Positions 17,593 through 24,193 of a stretch of DNA of 64,000 bases are shown piece by piece. Location: assembly GCF_004564375.1 (NCBI RefSeq), contig NZ_CP038267.1:434001-498000 (forward strand). The letters are read 5' to 3'. This DNA is from Nocardioides euryhalodurans (GTDB lineage: Bacteria; Actinomycetota; Actinomycetes; Propionibacteriales; Nocardioidaceae). Within the stretch, counting starts at the first letter, position 1. Each line of letters opens with the position of its first letter. Position numbers and translations under genes: made by a program. The notes beneath the pieces were generated by a model, which searched no databases, was not told the DNA's origin, and saw only the letters and a list, made by a program, of their open reading frames with translations.

Positions 17593-18179
17593 CGACGATG
17601 GCCAAGGTGCTCGTGGCACCCGGCGACACCCTGGAGGCCGACTGCACGGTCCTCGCCCTGGACCACGCCGGTCTGAGCGCGACCGAGACGCCGGCGCGGG
17701 ACGTGGACGTCGTGGTGCTCTTCTCCGGGCCTGACACCGAGTCGGCACGGATGCGGGAGCTGTGCGACGGACGTCCGATGCTCCTGGTCTCGCCCGAGGT
17801 CGACGCCGCGGCCGTGCGGCTCGCCGAGCGGGTGGGCGCCGCGGGCCTGCTGGCCTGGGGGGCGTCCACCGCCGACATGGTGGCGGCGATCGACCGGCTC
17901 AACCGGGGGGAGCGGGGACTGCCCAGCGCGGCCGCCGCAGCGGAGGACCCCCTGAGCTCGCTCACCGACCGGGAGCTGGAGATCGTCCGGCTCCTCGGCG
18001 CGGGCGCGACGAACGAGGCGATCGCGCGCGCCCTCGGGATCAGCTACCACACCGTCCGGACCCACGTCGGCCACGTGCTCGCCAAGCTCGGGGTCTCCCA
18101 CCGCTACGCCGTGGTGGCGCTCGCCCACCGCAGCGACCGGCTGGCCCGGGCGGGCGATCCTGCAGGGAGTCCGCCGTGA
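17589..18179 (+). CDS. LuxR-type regulator with degenerate receiver domain (regulator 1)
   Basis: 196 residues from ATG 17589. The N-terminal ~110 residues have receiver-like alternation (VLVAPG, VDVVVLFSG, PMLLVSPE, GAAGLLAWG), but the usual phospho-acceptor Asp and acidic pocket are not clear. The C-terminal LuxR helix-turn-helix starts LTDRELEIVRLLGAGATNEA and ends LAKLGVSHRYAVVALA (about residues 123-182). It probably regulates this operon. It is coupled by a GTGA overlap to a second regulator, and the pair could act as a heterodimer. Its input is likely to be something other than classical phosphorylation. Confidence 0.8.
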   Translation: MTTMAKVLVAPGDTLEADCTVLALDHAGLSATETPARDVDVVVLFSGPDTESARMRELCDGRPMLLVSPEVDAAAVRLAERVGAAGLLAWGASTADMVAAIDRLNRGERGLPSAAAAAEDPLSSLTDRELEIVRLLGAGATNEAIARALGISYHTVRTHVGHVLAKLGVSHRYAVVALAHRSDRLARAGDPAGSPP

Positions 18180-18835
18180 GGACGCTGGTCGCCCACCCCT
18201 CACCCACGGTGGCCACCGGACTGGCCGTCGCCCTGGCCCAGGACTTCGGGCTGGCGACCACCTCGGCGGTGACCCTGGCCAGCCTGCGCCGGCTGGTGCT
18301 CGAGCTGCGGCCCGAGCTGGCGGTGGTCGACCTCGAGCTCGCCCCGGGTGGTGAGGTCGAGCTCTGCATGAGCCTGGTCCGGCAGGGCGTACGCCCGGTG
18401 CTGGTCACCAGGGCGGGCGCGGCGGGCCACCTCGAGCTCCTCGAGCGGGGGGCTGCCGGCATCGTCGTCTCCTCCGACGGGCTGACCGGGGTGCGGGACG
18501 CCGTCCGGACCGTGCTGGAGGGTCACGTCCATCTGCCGGCCCACCTGCTCGGCTCGGTGCTCCACGACCTGATCCTCGAGCGGCGTGAGCAGGCGGCGCC
18601 GACCACGAACCGGCTGGTCGCGCTCAGCCCTCGTGAGCGCGAGGTGCTGGGGCTGCTCGGCCACGGGGCCGACACGCGTGAGATCGCGTCGCGCCTGGTG
18701 ATCTCGCCGCACACGGCCAAGACCCACATCAACCGGGTGCTCGCGAAGCTCGGGCTCGCGTCCCGCTCGGAGGCGGCCGGGTTCGCGGTCGCCCACGGAG
18801 TCGAACCCACGCTCCTGGAGGCCACCCATGACTGA
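18176..18835 (+). CDS. LuxR-type regulator (regulator 2)
   Basis: 219 residues from GTG 18176, preceded by GGGAG. The receiver-like part has LVAHPSPTVATGLAVALAQ and LAVVDLELAPGGEVE, where the Asp in VVDLEL sits at the usual phosphorylation position. The alpha5-side Lys/Thr positions are less canonical (VLVTRAGAAG). LuxR helix-turn-helix: LSPREREVLGLLGHGADTRE through RVLAKLGLASRSEAAGFAV. It overlaps the following PqqD-like gene by 8 bp, so the regulators and the PqqD/HprK genes are one transcription unit. No sensor kinase gene is nearby. Confidence 0.83.
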   Translation: MRTLVAHPSPTVATGLAVALAQDFGLATTSAVTLASLRRLVLELRPELAVVDLELAPGGEVELCMSLVRQGVRPVLVTRAGAAGHLELLERGAAGIVVSSDGLTGVRDAVRTVLEGHVHLPAHLLGSVLHDLILERREQAAPTTNRLVALSPREREVLGLLGHGADTREIASRLVISPHTAKTHINRVLAKLGLASRSEAAGFAVAHGVEPTLLEATHD

Positions 18836-19100
18836 CCTGCTGCCCGTCCGGCCGCACCGGACGACCGAGAGCCCGGTGGTGCGCTCCGGCGACTCCGTCG
18901 TGCTGACGCCCGACATCGCGGCTCCGCCGGTGGTGCTGAACCAGACGGCCCTCGCCCTGTGGGAGCTCTGCGACGGGTCCACCACCGTGACCGAGATGGT
19001 CGATGCGGTCAGCGCACTCTTCGCGCTCGAACCGGCCCGCGCCCGGGCCGACGTGGAGAACGCGCTGCGCGACATGCTGGCGACGGGAGTCATCCGGTGA
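18828..19100 (+). CDS. PqqD-like protein (module A)
   Basis: 90 residues. LNQTALALWELCDGSTTVTE followed by a helix and a final MLATGVIR is a textbook PqqD-family pattern (LNxTAxxLWxLxDG). It binds peptide in known RiPP systems. It overlaps the regulator gene upstream by 8 bp and the HprK-like gene downstream by 4 bp (GTGA), so PqqD and kinase are made together. The same pairing is repeated immediately downstream. Confidence 0.85.
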   Translation: MTDLLPVRPHRTTESPVVRSGDSVVLTPDIAAPPVVLNQTALALWELCDGSTTVTEMVDAVSALFALEPARARADVENALRDMLATGVIR

Positions 19101-20011
19101 CCATGCTGCTCGGGCCGCGCCTCGATCCCGCGCCGACCGCACCGCCCACCTGGGCGTGGCGCAGCGGACCCTGCGGCGCGCTGGACCACCGCTTCGAGGT
19201 GCTCGTGGAGCCCGCGGGGGCGGCCCGCGAGCTGCTGCCCGTCCTCGCCCCGTTCCAGCGTCGCGACCGCGACACCACGGCGTACGTGCCGGTGACCTAC
19301 GAGGTCCGTCACGACCCCGACGGCGTGCACGTCCAGCTGCACGCGGACGGCGAGGTGCTCGGGACCAGCCGCAGCGCCCGGGACCTCCTGGGGGCGCTGT
19401 GCTGGCACATCAACCGCTCGGTCATCGAGCGGTCGGTGGGCCGCTACCACCTGATGCACGCCGCCGCGGCCACGCGGGCGGGGATCACGGTCGTGCTCGC
19501 CGCCGACATGGAGTCGGGCAAGACCACCACGGTGGCGGGGCTGCTCCGCAGCGGCTTCGACTACGTCACCGACGAGGCCGTCGCGATCGACCCGTCGTCG
19601 GGATGGGTCACGCCGTTCCCCAAGACGCTCAGCCTGGACAGGGGGTCGTGGGGGCTCTTTCCCGAGTGCCGTCCGCCGGCCGGCGGCTTCCCCCGCCGGC
19701 AGTGGTTCGTGCCACCCCACCACCTGGGAGCGCGCATCGAGAGCGCGCCGGTGCCACCGCCCCGGATCATCCTGTTCCCGAAGTACCGCGCCGGCAGCAC
19801 CACCGAGGTCGTCCCCGTGGGCCCGGCCGAGGCGGTCCACGAGCTCGCACGGATGACCTTCCACTTCGCCCGGGATCCCCGGCGCAACCTCGACGTCGCC
19901 GCCCGCCTGGTGCGGCACGCCACCGTCGCCCACCTTCGCATCGGATCGCTCGACGGCGCCGTCGACGCGGTCGAGGAACTGCTCAGCCAACGAATCCTGG
20001 AGGACCTGTGA
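19097..20011 (+). CDS. HprK-like P-loop kinase (module A)
   Basis: 304 residues from GTG 19097 (an ATG at 19103 is possible). The N-terminal ~110 residues form an accessory domain (FEVLVEPAGAARELLPVLAP). Then RYHLMHAAAATRAGITVVLA leads into the P-loop AADMESGKTTTVAGLLRSGF, as in HPr kinase/phosphorylase C-terminal domains; YVTDEAVAID matches the catalytic acidic stretch. Relatives act in lasso-peptide tailoring as kinases and also occur widely beside PqqD genes without a known function. The sequence supports ATP binding. The phosphorylated partner is unknown; candidates are the PqqD-bound peptide, a carbohydrate or a lipid. Confidence 0.78.
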   Translation: MTMLLGPRLDPAPTAPPTWAWRSGPCGALDHRFEVLVEPAGAARELLPVLAPFQRRDRDTTAYVPVTYEVRHDPDGVHVQLHADGEVLGTSRSARDLLGALCWHINRSVIERSVGRYHLMHAAAATRAGITVVLAADMESGKTTTVAGLLRSGFDYVTDEAVAIDPSSGWVTPFPKTLSLDRGSWGLFPECRPPAGGFPRRQWFVPPHHLGARIESAPVPPPRIILFPKYRAGSTTEVVPVGPAEAVHELARMTFHFARDPRRNLDVAARLVRHATVAHLRIGSLDGAVDAVEELLSQRILEDL

Positions 20012-20319
20012 CCACCACGAACGACAGCGGGATGCCGCTGGAGCCTTCCGCCGTGCTGGCTCGCCGGCCGGCGCCCCACGTCGAGTGGATCGAGATCGAG
20101 GGCGAGACCATCGCCTGGAACGCCGACACCGCCGAGCTTCATCGTCTCGACCCGATCGCGACGCTGGTCTTCCAGCTCTGCGACGGGGCAGCCCCGCTGC
20201 GCGAGACCGTCAGCGACCTCGCGGGTGCCTTCGGGCAGCCGCCGGCGGCCGTCGAGCGCGACGTCATGGCCTTCGCCACCAAGCTGCGTGACGACGGCCT
20301 GCTGGAGGTGGCGCGATGA
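20008..20319 (+). CDS. PqqD-like protein (module B)
   Basis: 103 residues from GTG 20008 (GTGA overlap). After about 30 extra N-terminal residues it shows IAWNADTAELHRLDPIATLV followed by FQLCDGAAPLRETVSDLAGA and a C-terminal FATKLRDDGLLEVA, the same PqqD fold as module A with a longer lead-in. It overlaps the next gene by ATGA. With that gene it mirrors the PqqD-HprK pair just upstream, so the two pairs look like a tandem duplication. Confidence 0.78.
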   Translation: MTTTNDSGMPLEPSAVLARRPAPHVEWIEIEGETIAWNADTAELHRLDPIATLVFQLCDGAAPLRETVSDLAGAFGQPPAAVERDVMAFATKLRDDGLLEVAR

Positions 20320-21164
20320 CCGCCACCCTGGACCCGACGGAGGTCTTCGTCCTGCCCGGGAGCAGCACGCCGTGCCAGGCACGCCTCGACGAGAAGCGGG
20401 CCTGGGGCACCACGCTCGCCGTCAGGACCGGGGGCGTCGTCGTCGGTGTCCGTGCCGACACCGAGGAGTCGGTGGCCACGCTCGAGGCCGTGCTCGCACC
20501 GCTGCGCGCGCCCGAGTACGACCACCGCGTGGCGCCCAACTTCAGCGTCGAGGTCGGGCGCGAGGACCGGGCCCGGCGCCTCTTCCTGGCCTACCAGGCC
20601 CACCAGGTCGTCGCCCGCCGCTACGACGGCGACGAGCTGCTGTCCGACCTGGTGCACCTGCTCGACGACCTCGCGCGGGCCAAGGCGAGCGACCTGCTCG
20701 CCGTCCACTCAGGCGTGCTCGTCGAGCCCTCGGGACAGGCCATGCTGCTGCCGGTCGAGGTCCACCGCACGCTGCTGACCCGCCGGCGACAGCTGGAGGC
20801 TGCCGGAGGCCGGCTGCTGGCGGCCCGTACCCAGCGCTACGACGCCATGACGGGCGAGGTCGTGACGGGGTCCTTCGACTCCGGCGCGGCCCGGGCCCTT
20901 GAGGGGCGCCCGGCCGGCGACGTGCTGCCGGACCGGATCCCGGTCGGCACCTGGTGCGTGGGCGTGCAGGGGGAGGCCCCGATGACGATCGCGGGCGCGG
21001 ACGCCGTGATCGCCTGCATCGGCACGGTCCTCAACCGGGAGCAGGTCGGCATGGGGCCGACGCTGCGGGGACTGCGTGCCGCGGTGCTGCGGCACCGGGT
21101 GGTGGCAATGCCGACCCTCACGGCCGGCGCCCAGGCCGCGGCCGTCCTCGAGCTGCTGGGCTGA
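20316..21164 (+). CDS. Degenerate HprK-like protein lacking a P-loop (module B)
   Basis: 282 residues with no clear named family. By eye it follows the layout of the HprK-like kinase upstream: VGVRADTEESVATLEAVLAP matches its FEVLVEPAGAARELLPVLAP, and ASDLLAVHSGVLVEPSGQAM aligns with GRYHLMHAAAATRAGITVVL. Where the kinase has AADMESGKTTTVAG, this protein reads LPVEVHRTLLTR, with no glycines or Lys-Thr, so it should not bind ATP in the classic way. It is likely a pseudokinase-like partner or substrate-binding subunit of module A. It ends the operon, 85 bp before a strong hairpin. The paralogy claim rests on visual alignment. Confidence 0.6.
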   Translation: MTATLDPTEVFVLPGSSTPCQARLDEKRAWGTTLAVRTGGVVVGVRADTEESVATLEAVLAPLRAPEYDHRVAPNFSVEVGREDRARRLFLAYQAHQVVARRYDGDELLSDLVHLLDDLARAKASDLLAVHSGVLVEPSGQAMLLPVEVHRTLLTRRRQLEAAGGRLLAARTQRYDAMTGEVVTGSFDSGAARALEGRPAGDVLPDRIPVGTWCVGVQGEAPMTIAGADAVIACIGTVLNREQVGMGPTLRGLRAAVLRHRVVAMPTLTAGAQAAAVLELLG

Positions 21165-21249
21165 GCCGAAGGCCACGACCCGCACCGGGGCTGCGTACGG
21201 CCGCGCCCTCCTACCTGCAGGCGGCGGCGACCTGAGGCCCCTCGCACAG

Positions 21250-21294
21250 CACCACAAGAGGTCCGCCTGCGGGGTCGGCGGACCTCTTGTGGTG
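21250..21294. terminator. Bidirectional hairpin terminator between convergent units
   Basis: A perfect 18-bp inverted repeat (left arm CACCACAAGAGGTCCGCC, 9-nt loop, right arm the exact complement). It lies 85 bp after the last operon gene on the plus strand and 11 bp after the small peptide gene on the minus strand, so it can end both transcripts. There is no clear U-tract, which is common in actinobacteria. Confidence 0.8.
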
Positions 21295-21305
21295 GGTCTG
21301 GGGTC

Positions 21306-21428
21306 TCAGTCAGGGACGACGACGCTGGCCTGCTCGCCAGCGGCGTGCAGCTCGACGTCTCCCGTGATGTTCTGCGCCGCGAGGAAGGCAGCGGCCTGGG
21401 CCTCGGCGTCGGTGGGTTGCTGGGACAA
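21306..21428 (-). CDS. Putative 40-residue acidic peptide, TTG start
   Basis: A short frame starting TTG 21428, six bases after an AGGAG motif, and ending TGA at 21306. The product starts MSQQPTDAEAQAAAFLAAQN and ends HAAGEQASVVVPD; it is Ala-rich, acidic and free of Cys, with no signal peptide or membrane helix. It begins 12 bases beyond the stop of the Tat protein gene and ends just before the hairpin. The ribosome binding site and its tight fit between stop and terminator argue that it is real. Size, composition and nearby PqqD-like proteins make a modified-peptide precursor possible, but no core motif is recognised. Confidence 0.5.
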   Translation of the reverse strand: MSQQPTDAEAQAAAFLAAQNITGDVELHAAGEQASVVVPD

Positions 21429-21440
21429 CGATCTCTCCTC

Positions 21441-21791
21441 TCAGGCGGCGCAGGTTCCCTTGCCGACCATCGTGCACTTGCCCCCGAAGGCGCAGGCCAG
21501 GATGGCGACAGGGAGCGGCAGGGCGCTCAGCTTCTCGATGCAGTCGCAGCACTCGGCGGTGTCACCGAAGCGGTAGACGACGCAGCCGGTCTTCTTCACC
21601 CGACCCTCGTAGTAGGTGTAGCTGGCCTCCACCTCGGCGGTGCAGCGCGGTGACCCCGACGCGAACGCCGGGCCGGCGATGGTCTGGACGGCGGGTGCCG
21701 TCCAGACCAGGGCCCCGCCCAGCACCGCCCCGCGCCGCAGCACGGAGCGGCGGTCCAGGCCCTGGTCCTCGTCCTTCCCTGTGTGCTCCAT
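21441..21791 (-). CDS. Tat-exported small cysteine-rich protein
   Basis: 116 residues from ATG 21791 (GGGGGGA ribosome binding site). Twin-arginine signal LDRRSVLRRGAVLGGALVW, hydrophobic core, and a probable cleavage site after GPAFA. The mature part (about 70 residues) has eight cysteines including an ECCDC cluster, which could form four disulfides or bind a metal; Tat export suggests folding or cofactor loading before secretion. The signal region is almost the same as that of the upstream neighbour (VQTIAGPAFASGSP versus VQSIAGPAFAAGSP). No named family recognised. It is probably cotranscribed with the neighbours on each side. Confidence 0.78.
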   Translation of the reverse strand: MEHTGKDEDQGLDRRSVLRRGAVLGGALVWTAPAVQTIAGPAFASGSPRCTAEVEASYTYYEGRVKKTGCVVYRFGDTAECCDCIEKLSALPLPVAILACAFGGKCTMVGKGTCAA

Positions 21792-21841
21792 CGATTGGTC
21801 CCCCCGATCGGTGATGGATTGGCAGAGGAGTGCGGACTGGG

Positions 21842-22474
21842 TCAGCAGCCCGAGCAGTCACGCTCCAGCGGGCCGAGGCCCTCGTGGACCTGCAGGTTGC
21901 CGCGGCTGAGCAGGCCGGTCCCGCTGAGGACGACGGCGCCCGACGAGTTCTCGATCCGCATGGTCACCGCGTCCACCATCCGACCCGGCTCCCCGAAGTC
22001 CTCCAGGGTGAAGAACAGGGTGTTGCCCTCCCCGTCGGTGGCGGAGCCGTTGAACCTGTTCGCGCAGTCGACGGTGTTCGGCGGCGGTGCCGCGCTTCCC
22101 GTCCGCGAGCAGGTCAGGGTGGCCACCGTGAAGTGCCAGCTGACGTCATCCTTCTTCTGCTGCGTGCGGTGGGCGTTGACCTCGATCTGCTCGGTCTTCC
22201 AGTCCTCGCAGCAGAGCTGGCCGAGGCCGAAGCTCATGCTGGGGATGCTGGCACCCATGTAGGTGACCGGCGACCCCAGGCCGCTGACGATCTGGCCGCC
22301 TCCGGTCATGCAGGCGGTGCACCGTGGCACCGGTGAGCCGGCCGCGAATGCGGGTCCGGCGATGGACTGCACCGTGGGCGTCGCCCATGCCGTTGCAGCC
22401 CCGAGGACCGCGGCGCGCTTCATCAGCGAACGGCGATCCAGCTCCCCTTGATCGTGCGTGTGGTTGTCCCCCAC
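21842..22474 (-). CDS. Tat-exported protein with TGGG...GNLQVH-type secreted domain
   Basis: 210 residues from GTG 22474 (GGGGGGGA five bases upstream). Twin-arginine motif LDRRSLMKRAAVLG and likely cleavage after GPAFA. The mature chain begins SPVPRCTACMTGGGQI and continues through SWHFTVATLTCSRTG and LFFTLEDFGEPGRMVDAVTM to LLSRGNLQVHEG. The order TGGG, internal Cys strand, D-x-GEPG and GN(I/L)QxH resembles the small beta domain of many actinobacterial secreted proteins (post-COAP-1 type); I recall that pattern rather than having searched for it. It lies 50 bp upstream of the smaller Tat protein. Function is unknown; a surface or matrix role next to a polysaccharide locus is plausible. Confidence 0.75.
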   Translation of the reverse strand: MGDNHTHDQGELDRRSLMKRAAVLGAATAWATPTVQSIAGPAFAAGSPVPRCTACMTGGGQIVSGLGSPVTYMGASIPSMSFGLGQLCCEDWKTEQIEVNAHRTQQKKDDVSWHFTVATLTCSRTGSAAPPPNTVDCANRFNGSATDGEGNTLFFTLEDFGEPGRMVDAVTMRIENSSGAVVLSGTGLLSRGNLQVHEGLGPLERDCSGC

Positions 22475-22581
22475 GTCGATCCCCCCCTTGTTCTCGACGT
22501 TGCCCTGACGCTAGGGGAGGGGGGTCGCCGGGGGACATACGCAGACGGGGGTAACCCGCTGCGCGACGCCGGCCGGGCCCG

Positions 22582-24036
22582 TCAGTAGGCCTGCAGCGCC
22601 GCCGTACGTCGCGACGCCTCGGCCATCTCCGCGGCCTTGAGCTCGGACTCGTCGAGCGAGGAGTGCTCGGCCCACCACTGCTGGCCGGCGGCCGGCAGGG
22701 TGTGGATCGGGTCGTAGTACTCGTAGGTGCGCGAGAGCGCGTCGGGGTCGGTCGCCTCGATCGAGGTCCGGTAGTTCTTCGTCCAGTAGGAGATGCCGCG
22801 CTCGGTGTCGTAGTCGGCGAGCTGGTGGACCCAGCGCTTCCCCACGAACGGCACGTCGCAGACGATGCGCGGCGTCGCGAAGCCCGGCAGGTAGCCCATG
22901 ATGTGGTGCTGCAGGCGCTGGGCGTCGGCGACCGAGACCCGCCAGTGCTCCGAGTACGGGATCATGTCGCACATGTAGAAGTAGTAGGGCATGATCTGCG
23001 CGCCGTCGAGCAGCCGGAAGCACAGGTCCAGCAGGGCGTGCGGGTCGGCGTTGACGCCGTTGAGCAGGACCCCCTGGTTGCGGACGTCGCGGATACCGGT
23101 GTCGAGCATCGCCCGGGTCGCCTCTGCGACCAGCGGGGTGACCGAGTTGGCGTGGTTGGTGTGGGTGTGGATCGCGATCGACACACCCCGCTCGCGGGCG
23201 ATCGTGGCCACCCGCTCCATGCCGGCGCGGACGTCGTCCTGCAGCCAGTGCTGGGGGAGGCCGATCAGGGCCTTGGTGGCCAGCCGGATGTCCCGGATGT
23301 TGTCGACCTCGAGCACCTTGGTGAGGAAGTCCTCCAGCCGCGGCCAGGGCATGTTCGCCACGTCGCCGCCGGAGACCACGACGTCGCGCACCGACGGCGT
23401 ACGACGCAGGTAGTCGAGCATGTCGCCGATCCGGTCGTTCGGCTTGCCGCCGAACTTCAGCTTCTCCACCGTCGGCGTGGAGTTGCCGACCAGGTCCATC
23501 CGGGTGCAGTGACCGCAGTACTGGGGGCACGTCGGCAGCAGCTCGGCGAGCACCTTGGTGGGGTAGCGGTGCGTCAGCCCCTCGGTGGCCCACATGTCGT
23601 GCTCGTGGAGCGAGTCGCGCGTCGCGTGCGGGTGGGAGGACCAGTCGGTCCGTCGGTCGGAGAAGACGGGGATCATGTAGTGGCGGATCGGGTCGGCGTA
23701 GAACGCGTCGGTGAGCGAGCCGGCGCCGCGCGGCTCGACGGCCGGCGCCATCGTGTTCATCATCTGCGGCGGCACCAGCATCGACATGGTGGCGCGCTCG
23801 GCCTGGTCGCGCTCGAGGTCTGCGTAGAACCGCTCGTCGAGCAGGTCGCCCATGAGCTCGCGCAGCTGCTTGACGTTCTTGACGCAGTGGGCGCGCTGCC
23901 ACTGGACCGAGGCCCACTCCGCGGCGGTGACGTCCTTCCAGCCGGGGAACCGGGTCCAGTCCGGCTCGACGAGCTCCACCTGTGCGTACGGGTAGGGCTG
24001 ACCGGTCTCCAGGTCGATGGCGGTCTCGATGCTCAC
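22582..24036 (-). CDS. kamA: Lysine 2,3-aminomutase family radical-SAM enzyme
   Basis: 484 residues from GTG 24036, which has GGGGAG six bases upstream; the longer frame to 24141 lacks this support. The radical-SAM cluster motif CPQYCGHCTR (C170, C174, C177) and the N-terminal region PGWKDVTAAEWASVQWQRAH match KamA-type aminomutases. The enzyme uses PLP, a 4Fe-4S cluster and SAM to turn L-lysine into 3,6-diaminohexanoate (beta-lysine). It diverges from kdd-kamD-kamE-kal, which act on beta-lysine and its products, so the assignment is strongly supported by context. At about 480 residues it is a bit longer than the ~415-residue clostridial enzyme. Confidence 0.92.
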   Translation of the reverse strand: MSIETAIDLETGQPYPYAQVELVEPDWTRFPGWKDVTAAEWASVQWQRAHCVKNVKQLRELMGDLLDERFYADLERDQAERATMSMLVPPQMMNTMAPAVEPRGAGSLTDAFYADPIRHYMIPVFSDRRTDWSSHPHATRDSLHEHDMWATEGLTHRYPTKVLAELLPTCPQYCGHCTRMDLVGNSTPTVEKLKFGGKPNDRIGDMLDYLRRTPSVRDVVVSGGDVANMPWPRLEDFLTKVLEVDNIRDIRLATKALIGLPQHWLQDDVRAGMERVATIARERGVSIAIHTHTNHANSVTPLVAEATRAMLDTGIRDVRNQGVLLNGVNADPHALLDLCFRLLDGAQIMPYYFYMCDMIPYSEHWRVSVADAQRLQHHIMGYLPGFATPRIVCDVPFVGKRWVHQLADYDTERGISYWTKNYRTSIEATDPDALSRTYEYYDPIHTLPAAGQQWWAEHSSLDESELKAAEMAEASRRTAALQAY

Positions 24037-24127
24037 TGGGATCTCCCCACAGGTCGTTCGCGGCGCTGACGGATCCGGTGAGTCGTTTGTGTGGCCCACC
24101 GTGTTTCTGCGAGAGTACGAGCAGATA

Positions 24128-24153
24128 TGCGGCGCGTCCAATCACACGCCGCA
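24128..24153. promoter_or_regulatory. Inverted repeat in the kamA/kdd divergent region
   Basis: TGCGGCG, 12-nt spacer, CGCCGCA in the 157-bp space between the divergent starts. A two-half-site operator controlling both directions would fit, or a leader hairpin for kdd. No regulator gene lies in the lysine cluster itself. Confidence 0.4.
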
Positions 24154-24193
24154 AGATTTACGGGTTTGGAACCAAGGAAGCGGAGGACGGGCG

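Noticed and set aside
18828..21164. Lasso-peptide biosynthesis cluster
   Set aside because: PqqD- and HprK-like genes are present but there is no transglutaminase-type protease or asparagine-synthase-like cyclase anywhere in the window.
21310..21552. 80-codon minus-strand frame overlapping the Tat protein gene and small peptide
   Set aside because: It is out of frame with the Tat protein, which has a clear signal peptide and Cys pattern; its translation is Arg-rich and featureless.
24037..24193. Cobalamin or lysine riboswitch before the kam genes
   Set aside because: The intergenic space is only 157 bp and shows no B12-box or lysine-element pattern.
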